Below are positions 45,024 through 55,482 of a stretch of DNA of 64,000 bases, one piece after another. This stretch comes from VAZQ01 sp963739175 (GTDB lineage: Bacteria > Pseudomonadota > Alphaproteobacteria > Rhizobiales > Xanthobacteraceae), in assembly GCA_963739175.1 (NCBI GenBank), contig CAVTZH010000001.1, positions 1,481,234 through 1,545,233 on the forward strand, given 5' to 3'. Under the pieces are notes generated by a model. That model searched no databases and was not told the DNA's origin. It saw nothing but the letters and a program-made list of their open reading frames with translations. A program made the position numbers and the translations under genes. The first letter of the stretch is position 1; every line of letters begins with the position of its first letter.

Positions 45024-45653
45024 ATGATCATTGCCATCGATGGACCGGCGGCGTCGGGCAAAGGGACGCTGGGGAAGCGGCTGGCCGGCCATTTCGGGCT
45101 CCGGCATCTCGATACCGGCCTGATCTACCGGGCGGTGGCGAAGGCGGTGCTCGATGCCGGTGAGCCGCTTGCCGACGCGGCCTGCGCCGGCCGCGCGGCG
45201 CGGTCGCTCGATCCGGCCGCCTTCGATGAAAAGGTGCTGAAAAGCCACGCGGTCGGCGAGGCCGCCTCGGTGGTGTCGGCGTTCCCGGAGGTGCGGTCCG
45301 CGTTGCTCGATTTTCAGCGCGAGTTCGGCCGCAAACCGCCCGGCGCGGTGCTCGACGGGCGCGACATCGGGACCGTCATCTTCCCCGACGCCGACGTTAA
45401 GATTTTCGTCACCGCGGCCCCCGAGGTGCGGGCCCGCCGGCGGGCGCTGGAGCTGCAAGGCGCCGGCGTGCCGGTCAAGGAGGCGGACGTCCTGGCCGAT
45501 ATCCTGCGCCGGGACGAGCGCGACACCGGGAGGGCCGCCGCCCCCCTGAAACGCGCGCCGGATGCGCACTTGCTCGATACCACCCATTTGGATATAGACG
45601 GCGCATTCCGGGCCGCCATCGACATTGTCGAAGCCGTCCGAGCAGGCCGGTAG
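45024..45653 (+). CDS. cmk: Cytidylate kinase
   Basis: 209 residues. IIAIDGPAASGKGTLGKRLAGHF contains the P-loop, LDTGLIYRAVAKAV the substrate region, and LDGRDIGTVIFPDADVKIFVTA the CMP-binding Arg/Asp. The lid (RRDERDTGRAAAPLKRAPDAHLLDTTHLD) is complete. It phosphorylates CMP and dCMP. In relatives it directly follows aroA; here it starts 2 bases after the Zeta-like gene and has no separate strong ribosome-binding site, so expression probably depends on translation of the gene before it. Confidence 0.95.
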   Translation: MIIAIDGPAASGKGTLGKRLAGHFGLRHLDTGLIYRAVAKAVLDAGEPLADAACAGRAARSLDPAAFDEKVLKSHAVGEAASVVSAFPEVRSALLDFQREFGRKPPGAVLDGRDIGTVIFPDADVKIFVTAAPEVRARRRALELQGAGVPVKEADVLADILRRDERDTGRAAAPLKRAPDAHLLDTTHLDIDGAFRAAIDIVEAVRAGR

Positions 45654-45861
45654 CGCGCTGACCGCGCTATCGTCATGGAGGATGAGCCTGCTCCGACCGC
45701 ATTCGTGACGGCGCGCCCGAACCTGAACCATCGTTTCGATCGCTCGGTTATGCCGGGCCGCCGCAATGTGCCGGTGGCGCCGAAGGCTCGTGAGGGCTTC
45801 GGCCCGCGCGCTCGAAACGCTCATTCATTCGAAACCGGCCGACCGTAGACCAGGAGAGTTC

Positions 45862-47595
45862 ATGGCAACCGCCACCGCAAGTTCCGCCACGCCGTCGCGC
45901 GAAGATTTCGCTGCAATGCTCGAGGAGTCGTTCACCCAGGGCAGCCCTTCCGAAGGCACTGTCGTCAAGGGCAAAGTCGTCGGCATCGAGAAGGACCTTG
46001 CGGTCATCGACGTGGGCGCGAAGACCGAAGGCCGCGTCGCGCTGCGCGAGTTCGCCGGCCCCGGCCGGCAGGCCGAGATCAAGATCGGCGACACCGTCGA
46101 GGTTTATCTGGAGCGCATCGAGAACGCGCTCGGCGAGGCGGTGCTGTCGCGTGACAAGGCGCGCCGCGAGGAGAGCTGGGGCAAGCTCGAGAAGGCGTTC
46201 CAAGGCAACGAGAAGGTCTCCGGCATCATCTCGAGCCAGGTCAAGGGCGGCTTCACCGTCGATCTCGACGGCGCGGTGGCGTTCCTGCCGCGCTCGCAGG
46301 TCGACATCCGTCCGATCCGCGACGTCGGCCCGCTGATGAACGTGCCGCAGCCGTTCCAGATCCTGAAGATGGACCGCCGCCGCGGCAACATCGTCGTCTC
46401 CCGCCGCACCGTGCTGGAAGAGACCCGCGCCGAGCAGCGCCAGGAGCTGGTGCAGAACCTCGAAGAGGGTCAGGTCATCGACGGCGTGGTCAAGAACATC
46501 ACCGACTACGGCGCGTTCGTGGATCTCGGCGGCATCGACGGCCTGCTGCATGTCACCGACATCGCGTGGCGGCGCGTCAATCACCCGACCGAGGTGCTCA
46601 ACATCGGCCAGCAGGTGAAGGTCAAGATCATCAAGATCAACCACGAGACCCACCGCATCTCGCTCGGCATGAAGCAGCTGCTCGACGATCCGTGGCAGGG
46701 CATCGAAGGCAAGTATCCGGTCGGCGCGCGCTTCACCGGCCGCGTCACCAACATCACCGACTACGGCGCCTTCGTGGAGCTGGAGCCCGGCATCGAAGGG
46801 CTTATCCACGTGTCTGAAATGTCGTGGACCAAGAAGAACGTGCATCCCGGCAAGATCGTCTCCACCTCGCAAGAGGTCGAGGTGCAGATCCTCGAAGTCG
46901 ATCCGGTCAAGCGCCGCATCTCGCTCGGCCTCAAGCAGACCATGCGCAATCCGTGGGAGGTGTTCGTCGAGAAGTATCCGTCGGGTACCGTCGTCGAAGG
47001 CGAGGTCAAGAACAAGACCGAGTTCGGCCTGTTCCTCGGCCTCGACGGCGACGTCGACGGCATGGTCCATCTCTCCGACCTCGACTGGAAGCGTCCCGGC
47101 GAGCAGGTGATCGAGGAGTACAAGAAGGGCGACAAGGTGCGCGCGCAGGTGCTCGACGTCGACGTCGAGAAGGAGCGCATCTCACTCGGCATCAAGCAGC
47201 TTGAAGGCGACCCGTTCGCCGCCGAGTCGGCGGGCGACATCAAGAAGGGCAGCGTCGTCACCTGCGAGGTGACGGGCGTGAAGGAGGGCGGCATCGACGT
47301 CAAGATCGTCGGCACCGATCTCGAAACCTTCATCCGCCGCGCCGATCTCGCGCGCGACCGTGGCGACCAGCGCGCCGACCGTTTCCAGGTCGGTCAGAAG
47401 GTCGACGCCCGCGTCACCCAGATCGACCGCCGCGCCCACAAGGTGTCGGTGTCGATCAAGGCGCTCGAAGTCGCCGAGGAGAAGGAAGCCATCGCGCAAT
47501 ACGGGTCCTCGGATTCCGGCGCGACGCTGGGCGACATTCTCGGCACCGCGCTCAAGCGCGCCGGTGAGAAGGCCGACAAGCCCGACGAAAGTTAA
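45862..47595 (+). CDS. rpsA: Ribosomal protein S1
   Basis: About 577 residues with six S1 RNA-binding motifs. GTVVKGKVVGIEKDLAVIDVGAKTEGRV is the first. Repeats two to six are recognisable from the recurring GxV..ITDYGAFVDLGGIDGLLHVTDIAW-type lines. It brings mRNA to the 30S subunit. ATG at 45862 follows AGGAGAG. The frame is intact throughout. It lies 208 bases after cmk and is followed by a clear terminator hairpin. Confidence 0.97.
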   Translation: MATATASSATPSREDFAAMLEESFTQGSPSEGTVVKGKVVGIEKDLAVIDVGAKTEGRVALREFAGPGRQAEIKIGDTVEVYLERIENALGEAVLSRDKARREESWGKLEKAFQGNEKVSGIISSQVKGGFTVDLDGAVAFLPRSQVDIRPIRDVGPLMNVPQPFQILKMDRRRGNIVVSRRTVLEETRAEQRQELVQNLEEGQVIDGVVKNITDYGAFVDLGGIDGLLHVTDIAWRRVNHPTEVLNIGQQVKVKIIKINHETHRISLGMKQLLDDPWQGIEGKYPVGARFTGRVTNITDYGAFVELEPGIEGLIHVSEMSWTKKNVHPGKIVSTSQEVEVQILEVDPVKRRISLGLKQTMRNPWEVFVEKYPSGTVVEGEVKNKTEFGLFLGLDGDVDGMVHLSDLDWKRPGEQVIEEYKKGDKVRAQVLDVDVEKERISLGIKQLEGDPFAAESAGDIKKGSVVTCEVTGVKEGGIDVKIVGTDLETFIRRADLARDRGDQRADRFQVGQKVDARVTQIDRRAHKVSVSIKALEVAEEKEAIAQYGSSDSGATLGDILGTALKRAGEKADKPDES

Positions 47596-47639
47596 GTTAT
47601 CCAGGCGCTCTGGATGACAATTTGATGAGAGTGTGAGCA

Positions 47640-47662
47640 ACGGCGTCGTTTAGACGCCGTTT
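47640..47662 (+). terminator. Terminator after rpsA
   Basis: The 8-bp stem ACGGCGTC/GACGCCGT with the loop GTTTA is followed by TTTGCC. It lies 45 bases past the rpsA stop. The T-tract is short, but the position and symmetry fit a transcription terminator. Confidence 0.65.
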
Positions 47663-47770
47663 GCCACAATTGCGCCTAGTGGTCCGATTCTAAGACTAGG
47701 TTGCTGCGGCCATTGACCATTGTGACGGGCGGCGGCAGGGTCGCCGCTTGATCGTCAAGGGAGAGCAAGC

Positions 47771-48764
47771 ATGTCGCTCGATGCCGATACCATTGTCGAT
47801 CGACGCCGGATGCGGCGCAAACTCACGGTATGGCGGGTGTTCGCCGTGCTGCTCGCGGTCATCGCGGTGGTTGCCGTCGGCGTCGCGTTGCGCGTACCCG
47901 GCAGCGGGATGCTGAGCGGCGTCGCCGGCAGCGGCGCCATCGCGCGCGTCACCATCACCGGGCTGATCCGCACCGACCGGCAACGCGTCGAGGCGCTGGA
48001 GCGCCTTTCGAAGTCGTCGCAGGCGAAGGCGGTGATCGTGCACATCAACAGCCCCGGCGGCACGACGTCGGGCTCGGAGGAGCTTTACAATTCGCTGATG
48101 CGGCTGCGTGAGGCGAAACCGACGGTGGTCGTGGTCGACGGGCTCGCCGCCTCCGGCGGCTACATCGCCGCGCTCGGCGGCGATCACATCATCGCGGGCG
48201 AGACCGCGCTGGTCGGCTCGATCGGCGTGCTGTTCCAGTATCCGAACGTGTCCGATCTGCTCAAGACCATCGGCGTCCAGGTCGAAATCGATCAAGTCGT
48301 CGCCGCTCAAGGCGGCGCCCTCGGGCTTCGAGCCCACCAGCCCGGAGGCGCGCAAGGCGGTCGAGGAGATCGTGATGGACTCCTATGCCTGGTTCAAGGA
48401 GCTGGTGCAGAAGCGGCGCAGTCTCGACGACGCGACGCTTGCGAAGGTCTCCGACGGCCGGGTGTTCACCGGCCGCCAGGGCCTGGCGCTCAAGCTCGTC
48501 GACGAGCTCGGCGGCGAGCGGGCGGCGGTCGCCTGGCTGGTCAAGGAGAAGAAGGTCGCCCCGGACACGCCGGTCCGCGATTATCGGCTGCACGACCGCT
48601 TCCGCGACCTGCCGTTCCTGCACACCACGGCGATCAGCCTGCTCGACGGCGTCGGGCTTGGCTCGATCGCCCGCCGCTTCGAGGAGCTGGGCGCGGTCCA
48701 GGCCATGGAGCGGCTCAACCTTGACGGTCTACTGGCGCTTTGGCACCCTCCTGCCGCCAACTAG
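47771..48764 (+). CDS. sppA: Signal peptide peptidase SppA, short form, one frame disruption
   Basis: About 331 residues, a single-domain SppA. One transmembrane helix (WRVFAVLLAVIAVVAVGVAL) precedes the ClpP-like protease fold. VIVHINSPGGTTSGSEEL, GLAASGGYIAALGGDHIIAGETALVGSIGVLFQYPNVS contains the catalytic Ser, and EIVMDSYAWFKELVQKRR with GRVFTGRQGLALKLVDELGG the second half. It cleaves residual signal peptides in the membrane. An extra base near 48290–48294 breaks the frame before KSSPLKAAPSGFEP. Confidence 0.92.
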
Positions 48765-48795
48765 TGTGCTGGCGGCGGAGGGGGGACGGCATCCA

Positions 48796-49080
48796 ATGAT
48801 CAAGTCCGAACTTGTGCAGCGCATTGCATCGCAGAACCCACATCTCTATCAGCGCGACGTCGAGAACATCGTCAATGCGATCCTGGGCGAGATCATCGCC
48901 GCCATGGCGCGCGGCGACCGCGTTGAGCTGCGCGGCTTCGGGGCCTTCTCGGTCAAGAACCGGCCGGCGCGCACCGGCCGCAACCCGCGCACCGGCGCGC
49001 ACGTCTCGGTCGGCAAGAAGGCGGTGCCGTTCTTCAAGACCGGCAAGGAAATGCGCGAGCGGCTCAATCGCTCGCCCTGA
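48796..49080 (+). CDS. ihfB: Integration host factor beta subunit
   Basis: 94 residues, starting at ATG 48796 (MIKSELVQRIASQNPHL). LRGFGAFSVKNRPARTGRNPRTGAHVSVGKKAVPFFKTGKEM includes the DNA-bending arm with the conserved Pro in RNPRTG. IHF bends DNA for recombination, replication and sigma-54 promoters, which fits with rpoN being present elsewhere in the window. The order rpsA–sppA–ihfB is typical here. Confidence 0.95.
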   Translation: MIKSELVQRIASQNPHLYQRDVENIVNAILGEIIAAMARGDRVELRGFGAFSVKNRPARTGRNPRTGAHVSVGKKAVPFFKTGKEMRERLNRSP

Positions 49081-49110
49081 AGCGCGGGGCACTAGCGCGG
49101 GACGACGATC

Positions 49111-49488
49111 ATGATGCGCAAGATCGTCAGAGCGCTCGTCCTGATCCCCTTGGCGATCATCCTGATCGCGTTTGCGGTCGCCAACCGGCAGGTCGTGACC
49201 GTCTCCTTCGATCCGTTCGATACGGTCGATCCGGCGTTCTCGCTGGCGCTGCCGCTCTATGTGCTGATCCTCGCCTTGGTCATCGCCGGCGTCATCCTCG
49301 GCGGCGCCGCGGCCTGGATGCGGCAGGGCAGATGGCGTGGGCGCGCCCGCCTGGCGGAGGGGCAGGCGCGCGAGTTGCGCCTCGAAAATGAGCAGCTCAA
49401 GCGGCGCGACGGCAGCGTGCCGGGAGGGACGCGACCGACGGCACTCGACCATGCGCCGCGGCTTCGCATCCCGCCGCCGGCGGCGTAG
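49111..49488 (+). CDS. LapA-family membrane protein (DUF1049)
   Basis: 125 residues with two transmembrane helices (RKIVRALVLIPLAIILIAFAVANRQ and LALPLYVLILALVIAGVILGGAAAW), then a basic cytoplasmic tail with RLENEQLKRRDG, a short coiled-coil-like piece. In E. coli the LapA/LapB pair regulates LPS synthesis through LpxC turnover; this alphaproteobacterial homologue is less well studied. No LapB is near. It follows ihfB by 30 bases. Confidence 0.85.
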   Translation: MMRKIVRALVLIPLAIILIAFAVANRQVVTVSFDPFDTVDPAFSLALPLYVLILALVIAGVILGGAAAWMRQGRWRGRARLAEGQARELRLENEQLKRRDGSVPGGTRPTALDHAPRLRIPPPAA

Positions 49489-49556
49489 GGGAGTTGCCCG
49501 CCGGTCGGAACCGACGAGACAAGACAAACCCTTCACGGCGCGCTAAAAGCTCGAAA

Positions 49557-50227
49557 ATGCCCGTAGAGATCAAGATTTGCGGCCTGATGACGCCCGACGC
49601 GGTCGATGTCGCGCTGGAGGCGGGCGCCGACTATGTCGGCTTCGTGTTCTTTCCGCCGTCGCCGCGGCACATCGGCTTCGAGGCGGCGCGGACGCTTTCC
49701 GCGCGCGTGCGCGGCCGCGCCAAGAAGGTCGCTTTGTCGGTCGATGCCGACAATGACTGGCTCGCCGCCAGCATCGAGGCGCTCAAGCCCGACATGCTGC
49801 AATTGCACGGGCGCGAGACGCCGGAGCGCGTCGCCAACGTCCGCAGCCTGTTCCGGCTGCCGGTGATGAAGGCGATCCCGATCAAGACCCGCTCCGACCT
49901 GTCGCCGATCCGGCTCTACGCCCACTCCGCCGACCGGCTGATCTTCGACGCTCGCGCGCCGCGCGAGGCGACGCGCCCCGGCGGGCTCGGCAAGCGCTTC
50001 GACTGGAACCTGCTCGCCGGCATCGATCCCGGCGTGCCGTTCATGCTCTCGGGCGGGCTCGATGCGGCGAACGTCGCAGAGGCGTTGCGTATCACCCGGG
50101 CGCCGGCGGTCGACGTATCGTCCGGCGTCGAGCGTTCGCCGGGCGTCAAGGACCCCGACAAGATCCGCGCCTTCGTGCGCGCCGCCCGTGCCGCCGGCGC
50201 CGGTTCACGCAAGGTCGCGAGGGGCGC

Positions 50228-50231
<4 letters not shown>
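49557..50231 (+). CDS. trpF: Phosphoribosylanthranilate isomerase
   Basis: 224 residues, a beta/alpha-barrel. IKICGLMTPDAV has the catalytic Cys (KICG). ADYVGFVFFPPSPRHI, LQLHGRETPE and LIFDARAPREATRPGGLGKRFDW (catalytic Asp) are conserved, and FMLSGGLDAANVAEAL and VDVSSGVERSPGVKD close the phosphate site. It converts PRA to CdRP in tryptophan synthesis. Its stop overlaps the trpB start by 4 bases (ATGA). Confidence 0.95.
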
Positions 50232-51444
<1,213 letters not shown>

Positions 51445-51448
<4 letters not shown>

Positions 51449-51654
51449 TCTACAACCGCCAGAAGATCACCGGCTGGGTGCTGGTGATCGTGTCCACCGT
51501 GTATCTCGCTTATTTCTTTCGCATCAAGGTGATGACCCCGGGCCCGCTGCTCACCCGCAATGATTGGTTCAACCTGATCACCGCGGTCGTCGTGCTGATC
51601 ATCGGCATCATCAATTTGCGGCTCGCTGCCATGCGCGAGCAGAACCGGCGCTGA
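51445..51654 (+). CDS. Small two-helix membrane protein inside the trp operon
   Basis: 69 residues, GTG start overlapping the trpB stop. Two hydrophobic helices (ITGWVLVIVSTVYLAYFF and FNLITAVVVLIIGIINLRLAA) flank a short loop (RIKVMTPGPLLTRNDW). No known family is recognised. Its place between trpB and trpA, with 12 bases to trpA, suggests it is expressed with them, but a role in tryptophan synthesis is not implied. Confidence 0.7.
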
Positions 51655-51666
51655 GTTTGGAAACTG

Positions 51667-52506
51667 ATGTCCACGACCCGTATCGACAACCGTTTTGCCG
51701 ATCTGAAACGCCAGGGCCGCGCGGCGCTGGTGACGTTCCTGACCGCCGGCGATCCCGACACCGAGACCTCGCTCGCGATCCTCAAGGCGCTGCCCGATGC
51801 CGGCGCCGACGTGATCGAGATCGGCATGCCGTTCACCGATCCGATGGCGGACGGTCCCGCGATCCAGGCGTCCTCGCAGCGCGCGCTCAAGGCCGGGCAG
51901 GACATGAACAAGACGCTCGCCATGATCCGCAGCTTCCGCGCGGCCGACGACGCAACGCCGATCGTGCTGATGGGTTACTACAATCCGATCTACATCTACG
52001 GCGTCGAGAAGTTCCTCGCCGACGCCAAGGCGGCCGGCATCGACGGGCTCATCGTCGTGGACCTGCCGCCCGAGGAAGATGACGAGCTCTGCCTGCCGGC
52101 GCTCAAGGCCGGGCTGAACTTCATCCGGCTGGCGACGCCGACCACCGACGACAAGCGTTTGCCGGCCGTGCTCGCGAACACGTCGGGCTTCGTCTACTAC
52201 GTGTCGATCACCGGCATCACCGGCATGGCAGCCCCCGACACCGGCGCAGTCACGTCGGCAGTCGGCCGCATCAAGCGCCACACCAAGCTGCCGGTCGCGG
52301 TCGGCTTCGGCGTGAAGACCGCCGACCAGGCGCGCGCGATCGCGCAGGCGGCCGACGGCGTCGTGGTGGGCTCCGCGCTGATCGACGCGCTCAAGGCGAC
52401 GCTCGATGGCAACGGCAAGGCGCAGGAGACGTCGGTCGGCGCCGTGACCAAGCTGGTCGCAAGCCTCGCGGCCGGCGTGCGCTCGGCCAAGCGCAAGGCG
52501 GGATAA
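51667..52506 (+). CDS. trpA: Tryptophan synthase alpha chain
   Basis: 279 residues, a beta/alpha-barrel that cleaves indole-3-glycerol phosphate. ALVTFLTAGDPD, VIEIGMPFTDPMADGPAIQASSQRAL (catalytic Glu in EIGMPF and the flexible Asp loop), GLIVVDLPPEEDDEL, and GFGVKTADQARAIA phosphate-site residues are present. Intact. It is followed by accD after 101 bases, as in relatives. Confidence 0.96.
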   Translation: MSTTRIDNRFADLKRQGRAALVTFLTAGDPDTETSLAILKALPDAGADVIEIGMPFTDPMADGPAIQASSQRALKAGQDMNKTLAMIRSFRAADDATPIVLMGYYNPIYIYGVEKFLADAKAAGIDGLIVVDLPPEEDDELCLPALKAGLNFIRLATPTTDDKRLPAVLANTSGFVYYVSITGITGMAAPDTGAVTSAVGRIKRHTKLPVAVGFGVKTADQARAIAQAADGVVVGSALIDALKATLDGNGKAQETSVGAVTKLVASLAAGVRSAKRKAG

Positions 52507-52607
52507 CGCGGTTCCCCGACGTTGCGGGCACGCTTGCGGCCATCCATATTAGTCGGCGACCTGAAGCGCGATGCCAGGTTGCAGCCACGCTTATCGAAAG
52601 TGAACGG

Positions 52608-53537
52608 ATGAACTGGATCTCCAACGTCGTCCGGCCGAAGATTCGCAGCTTCCTCAACCGGCGCGAATCGCCGGAGAACCTGTGGATCAAGTGCCCCGAG
52701 ACCGGGCAGCTCGTCTTCTACAAGGACGTGGAGGCGAACCAGTTCGTCATTCCGGGCTCGAACTACCACATGCGCATGAGCGCGACCGCGCGCCTGAAGT
52801 CGGTCTTCGACAACGAGACCTGGTTCGACATCGCCGTGCCGGTGGCGCCTACCGACCCGCTCAAGTTCCGCGACGAGCGCCGCTACACCGACCGCCTCAA
52901 GGACGCGCGCAGCAAGACCGGCACCACCGACGCGATCAAGCTCGGCTACGGCAAGCTCGACGGGCTGCCGGTCGTGGTCGCCGTGCAGGATTTCGATTTC
53001 ATGGGCGGCTCGCTCGGCATGGCGGCCGGCGAGGCGGTCATCAAGGGGCTCGAGACCGCGGTCGAGAAGGGCACGCCTTTCATCATGTTCGCGGCGTCGG
53101 GCGGCGCGCGCATGCAGGAGGGCATCCTCTCGCTGATGCAGCTGCCGCGCACGACGGTGGCGGTGCAGATGCTGCGCGAAGCCGGCAAGCCCTACATCGT
53201 GGTGCTGACCAATCCGACCACCGGCGGCGTTACGGCGTCCTATGCCATGCTCGGCGACGTCCACATCGCGGAGCCGGGCGCGCTCATCGGCTTCGCCGGT
53301 CCGCGCGTCATCGAGCAGACCATCCGCGAGAAGCTGCCCGAGGGCTTCCAGCGCGCGGAGTACCTGCAGGAGCACGGCATGGTCGACATGGTGGTGCCGC
53401 GCAACGATTTGCGCGCGACGCTGTCGAACGTCTGCCGGCTGCTCACCAAGGAGCCTGCCGCCGCGCCGGTGGCGCTGCTGCCGGCGGTTGCCACGTTGCC
53501 GCAAAGCGACGATCTGGCGACGCCGCCGAGCGCGTAA
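52608..53537 (+). CDS. accD: Acetyl-CoA carboxylase, carboxyltransferase beta subunit
   Basis: 309 residues. The crotonase-type core reads FDFMGGSLGMAAGEAVIKGLE, FAASGGARMQEGILSLMQ and LTNPTTGGVTASYAMLGDV, with the oxyanion Gly pairs intact. It transfers CO2 from biotin to acetyl-CoA with AccA. In the N-terminal segment only one Cys of the usual zinc ribbon remains (WIKCPETGQLVFYKDVEANQFVIPG), which is the normal degenerate form in Hyphomicrobiales. Confidence 0.95.
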   Translation: MNWISNVVRPKIRSFLNRRESPENLWIKCPETGQLVFYKDVEANQFVIPGSNYHMRMSATARLKSVFDNETWFDIAVPVAPTDPLKFRDERRYTDRLKDARSKTGTTDAIKLGYGKLDGLPVVVAVQDFDFMGGSLGMAAGEAVIKGLETAVEKGTPFIMFAASGGARMQEGILSLMQLPRTTVAVQMLREAGKPYIVVLTNPTTGGVTASYAMLGDVHIAEPGALIGFAGPRVIEQTIREKLPEGFQRAEYLQEHGMVDMVVPRNDLRATLSNVCRLLTKEPAAAPVALLPAVATLPQSDDLATPPSA

Positions 53538-53579
53538 GCGTCATCCGCGCTTTTGGATGATGCGGTATACTCCGCGGCA

Positions 53580-54893
53580 ATGTCGTCCATCGATTCCATC
53601 GTCGAGCGGCTGCTCGCGCTGCATCCCAAGCTGATCGACCTCTCGCTCGATCGCATGTGGCGGCTGCTGGCTGCGCTCGGGCATCCGGAACGCAGCCTGC
53701 CGCCGGTCATCCATGTCGCCGGCACCAATGGCAAGGGCTCGACCATCGCGTTCATGCGCGCGATCCTCGAGGCGGCCGGCCTGCGCGTGCATGTCTACAC
53801 CTCGCCGCATCTCGTTCGTTTCAACGAGCGCTTCCGTCTCGGCCGGGCCGGCGAGGGCGTGCTGGTGTCGGACGCCGAGCTCGCCGCCGTGTTCGAGGAA
53901 TGCGAGCGCGCCAATGCCGGCGCGCCGATCACGGTGTTCGAGATCACCACGGCGGCGGGCCTGCTGCTGTTCTCGCGCCACCCGGCGGACGTGATGCTGC
54001 TCGAAGTCGGGCTTGGCGGGCGGCTCGATGCCACTAACGTCGTCGACAACCCGCTCGCCACGGTCGTGACGCCGGTGTCGTTCGATCATGCCGACTATCT
54101 CGGCGACAGTGTCGCCAAGATCGCGGCCGAGAAGGCCGGCATCTTCAAGCGCGACGTGCCCGCGATCGTCGCGGCGCAGCCGCGCGAGGCGCTCACGGTG
54201 ATCGAGCGGGCCGCGGCGCGCGCCGGCGCGCCGATCAGGATTGCCGGCGAAAACTGGACCGCGACCGAGGAACGCGGCCGGCTGGTCTATCAGGACGACG
54301 CCGGCCTGCTCGATCTGCCGGCGCCGCGGCTGCCGGGCCTGCATCAGTTCGAGAACGCCGGCGTCGCCATCGCGACGCTGCGCGCGATACCGTCACTGGC
54401 GCTGGCGCCGCCGGTATTCGAGGCGGTCGCGAAGGCGGAATGGCCGGCGCGCATGCAGCGGCTCTCGCAGGGCAAGCTCGCCGGACTGTTGCCGCCGGGC
54501 AGCGAGCTCTGGCTCGACGGCGGCCATAATGCCGACGGCGGCCGCGCGGTCGCCAATGCGCTCGCCGATCTCGAGGAGCGGGTGTCGCGGCCGCTGGTGC
54601 TCGTTGTCGGGATGCTGGCGAGCAAGGACGCCGGCGCGTTCCTGAAAAATTTCTCCGGGCTGGCGCGGCGGCTGTTTGCGGTGCCGATCCCCGATCAACA
54701 GAAGAGTCTGCCGGCGGAAACCATCGCCGATCTCGCGCGCGCCGCGAACATCCCCGCGCAGGCGAGCGGCAGCGTGGAGAGCGCGCTGGCGGAGATCGGG
54801 CGGCTCGGCCTCGACCCGCCGCGGGTGATGATTACGGGATCGCTTTATCTCGCGGGCGCGGTGCTCAAGGCCAACGGCACGCCGCCGACGTGA
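53580..54893 (+). CDS. folC: Bifunctional folylpolyglutamate/dihydrofolate synthase
   Basis: About 437 residues. HVAGTNGKGSTIAFMRAIL is the P-loop, SPHLVRFNERF the folate-binding motif. EVGLGGRLDATNVVDNPLATVVTPVSFDHADYLGDSVAKIAAEKAGIFK holds the metal-binding His and carbamylated Lys. WLDGGHNADGGRAVANAL and LVVGMLASKDAG complete the Mur-ligase domain. ATG at 53580; the TTG at 53553 is less likely. It follows accD by 42 bases. Confidence 0.95.
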   Translation: MSSIDSIVERLLALHPKLIDLSLDRMWRLLAALGHPERSLPPVIHVAGTNGKGSTIAFMRAILEAAGLRVHVYTSPHLVRFNERFRLGRAGEGVLVSDAELAAVFEECERANAGAPITVFEITTAAGLLLFSRHPADVMLLEVGLGGRLDATNVVDNPLATVVTPVSFDHADYLGDSVAKIAAEKAGIFKRDVPAIVAAQPREALTVIERAAARAGAPIRIAGENWTATEERGRLVYQDDAGLLDLPAPRLPGLHQFENAGVAIATLRAIPSLALAPPVFEAVAKAEWPARMQRLSQGKLAGLLPPGSELWLDGGHNADGGRAVANALADLEERVSRPLVLVVGMLASKDAGAFLKNFSGLARRLFAVPIPDQQKSLPAETIADLARAANIPAQASGSVESALAEIGRLGLDPPRVMITGSLYLAGAVLKANGTPPT

Positions 54894-54920
54894 TCTCTAG
54901 CCGATCGGAAAAATCTCGAA

Positions 54921-55039
54921 CCGTCATCCTGAGGTGCCCGAGCGAAGCGAGGGCCTCGAAGGATGCACGGCCCCACTGTTGCAACACCCGGGCCGTCGTC
55001 CTTCGAGGGCCGGCTTCGCCGGCCGCCTCAGGATGACGG
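54921..55039. repeat. MITE-like 119-bp element with 14-bp terminal inverted repeats
   Basis: The element begins CCGTCATCCTGAGG and ends CCTCAGGATGACGG, a perfect 14-bp inverted repeat. Interior sub-palindromes are CCCGAGCGAAGCGAGGGCCTCGAAGG and its partner CCTTCGAGGGCCGGCTTCGCCGGCC. This sequence type is widely dispersed in Hyphomicrobiales intergenic DNA. It lies between convergent folC and trxA. No target-site duplication is evident. Confidence 0.8.
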
Positions 55040-55075
55040 ATTTAGATTTGTGCGTGAGGAAAAAGAAACAGTCGA

Positions 55076-55396
55076 CTAAACCGCCGCCGTGATCCACTGC
55101 TCGAGCTTCTGCTTCGGCGCGGCGCCGATCTGGCGCGAGGACATGTCGCCGTTCTTGAAGATCATCAGCGTCGGAATCGACTGGATGTTGTACTTGGCCG
55201 CGGTCTGCGGATTCTCGTCGACGTTGAGCTTGACGATCTTGACCTTCTCGCCGAGCGAGCCGGCGATCTCCTCCAGCGCCGGCGCGATCATCCGGCAGGG
55301 GCCGCACCATTCCGCCCAGAAGTCCACGACCACAGGGCCGGTGGCCTTCAGGACTTCCGACTCGAAAGTGGCATCTGAAACTTTGCCGACGGCCAT
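55076..55396 (-). CDS. trxA: Thioredoxin 1
   Basis: 106 residues. VVVDFWAEWCGPCRMIAPALEEIA has the WCGPC redox site. YNIQSIPTLMIFKNGD gives the cis-Pro (IPT), and EQWITAAV ends it. Reduced by thioredoxin reductase, it serves ribonucleotide reductase and other disulphide targets. ATG at 55396. It lies 86 bases downstream of addA, in the usual order addB–addA–trxA. Confidence 0.96.
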   Translation of the reverse strand: MAVGKVSDATFESEVLKATGPVVVDFWAEWCGPCRMIAPALEEIAGSLGEKVKIVKLNVDENPQTAAKYNIQSIPTLMIFKNGDMSSRQIGAAPKQKLEQWITAAV

Positions 55397-55482
55397 GGAG
55401 TACCTCGTTGTTCTTGCGGAAAGGGGGCGGCGTTTTGCGGAGTGCGAACCTATGAACGGCTCCCGAGCCCGTCAAGCAGGCT

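Noticed and set aside
48741..48758. A sigma-54-like box (TGGCAC-N5-TGC) at the end of sppA
   Set aside because: The -12 element is a poor match (TGCCG for TTGCA) and it lies within the sppA coding sequence.
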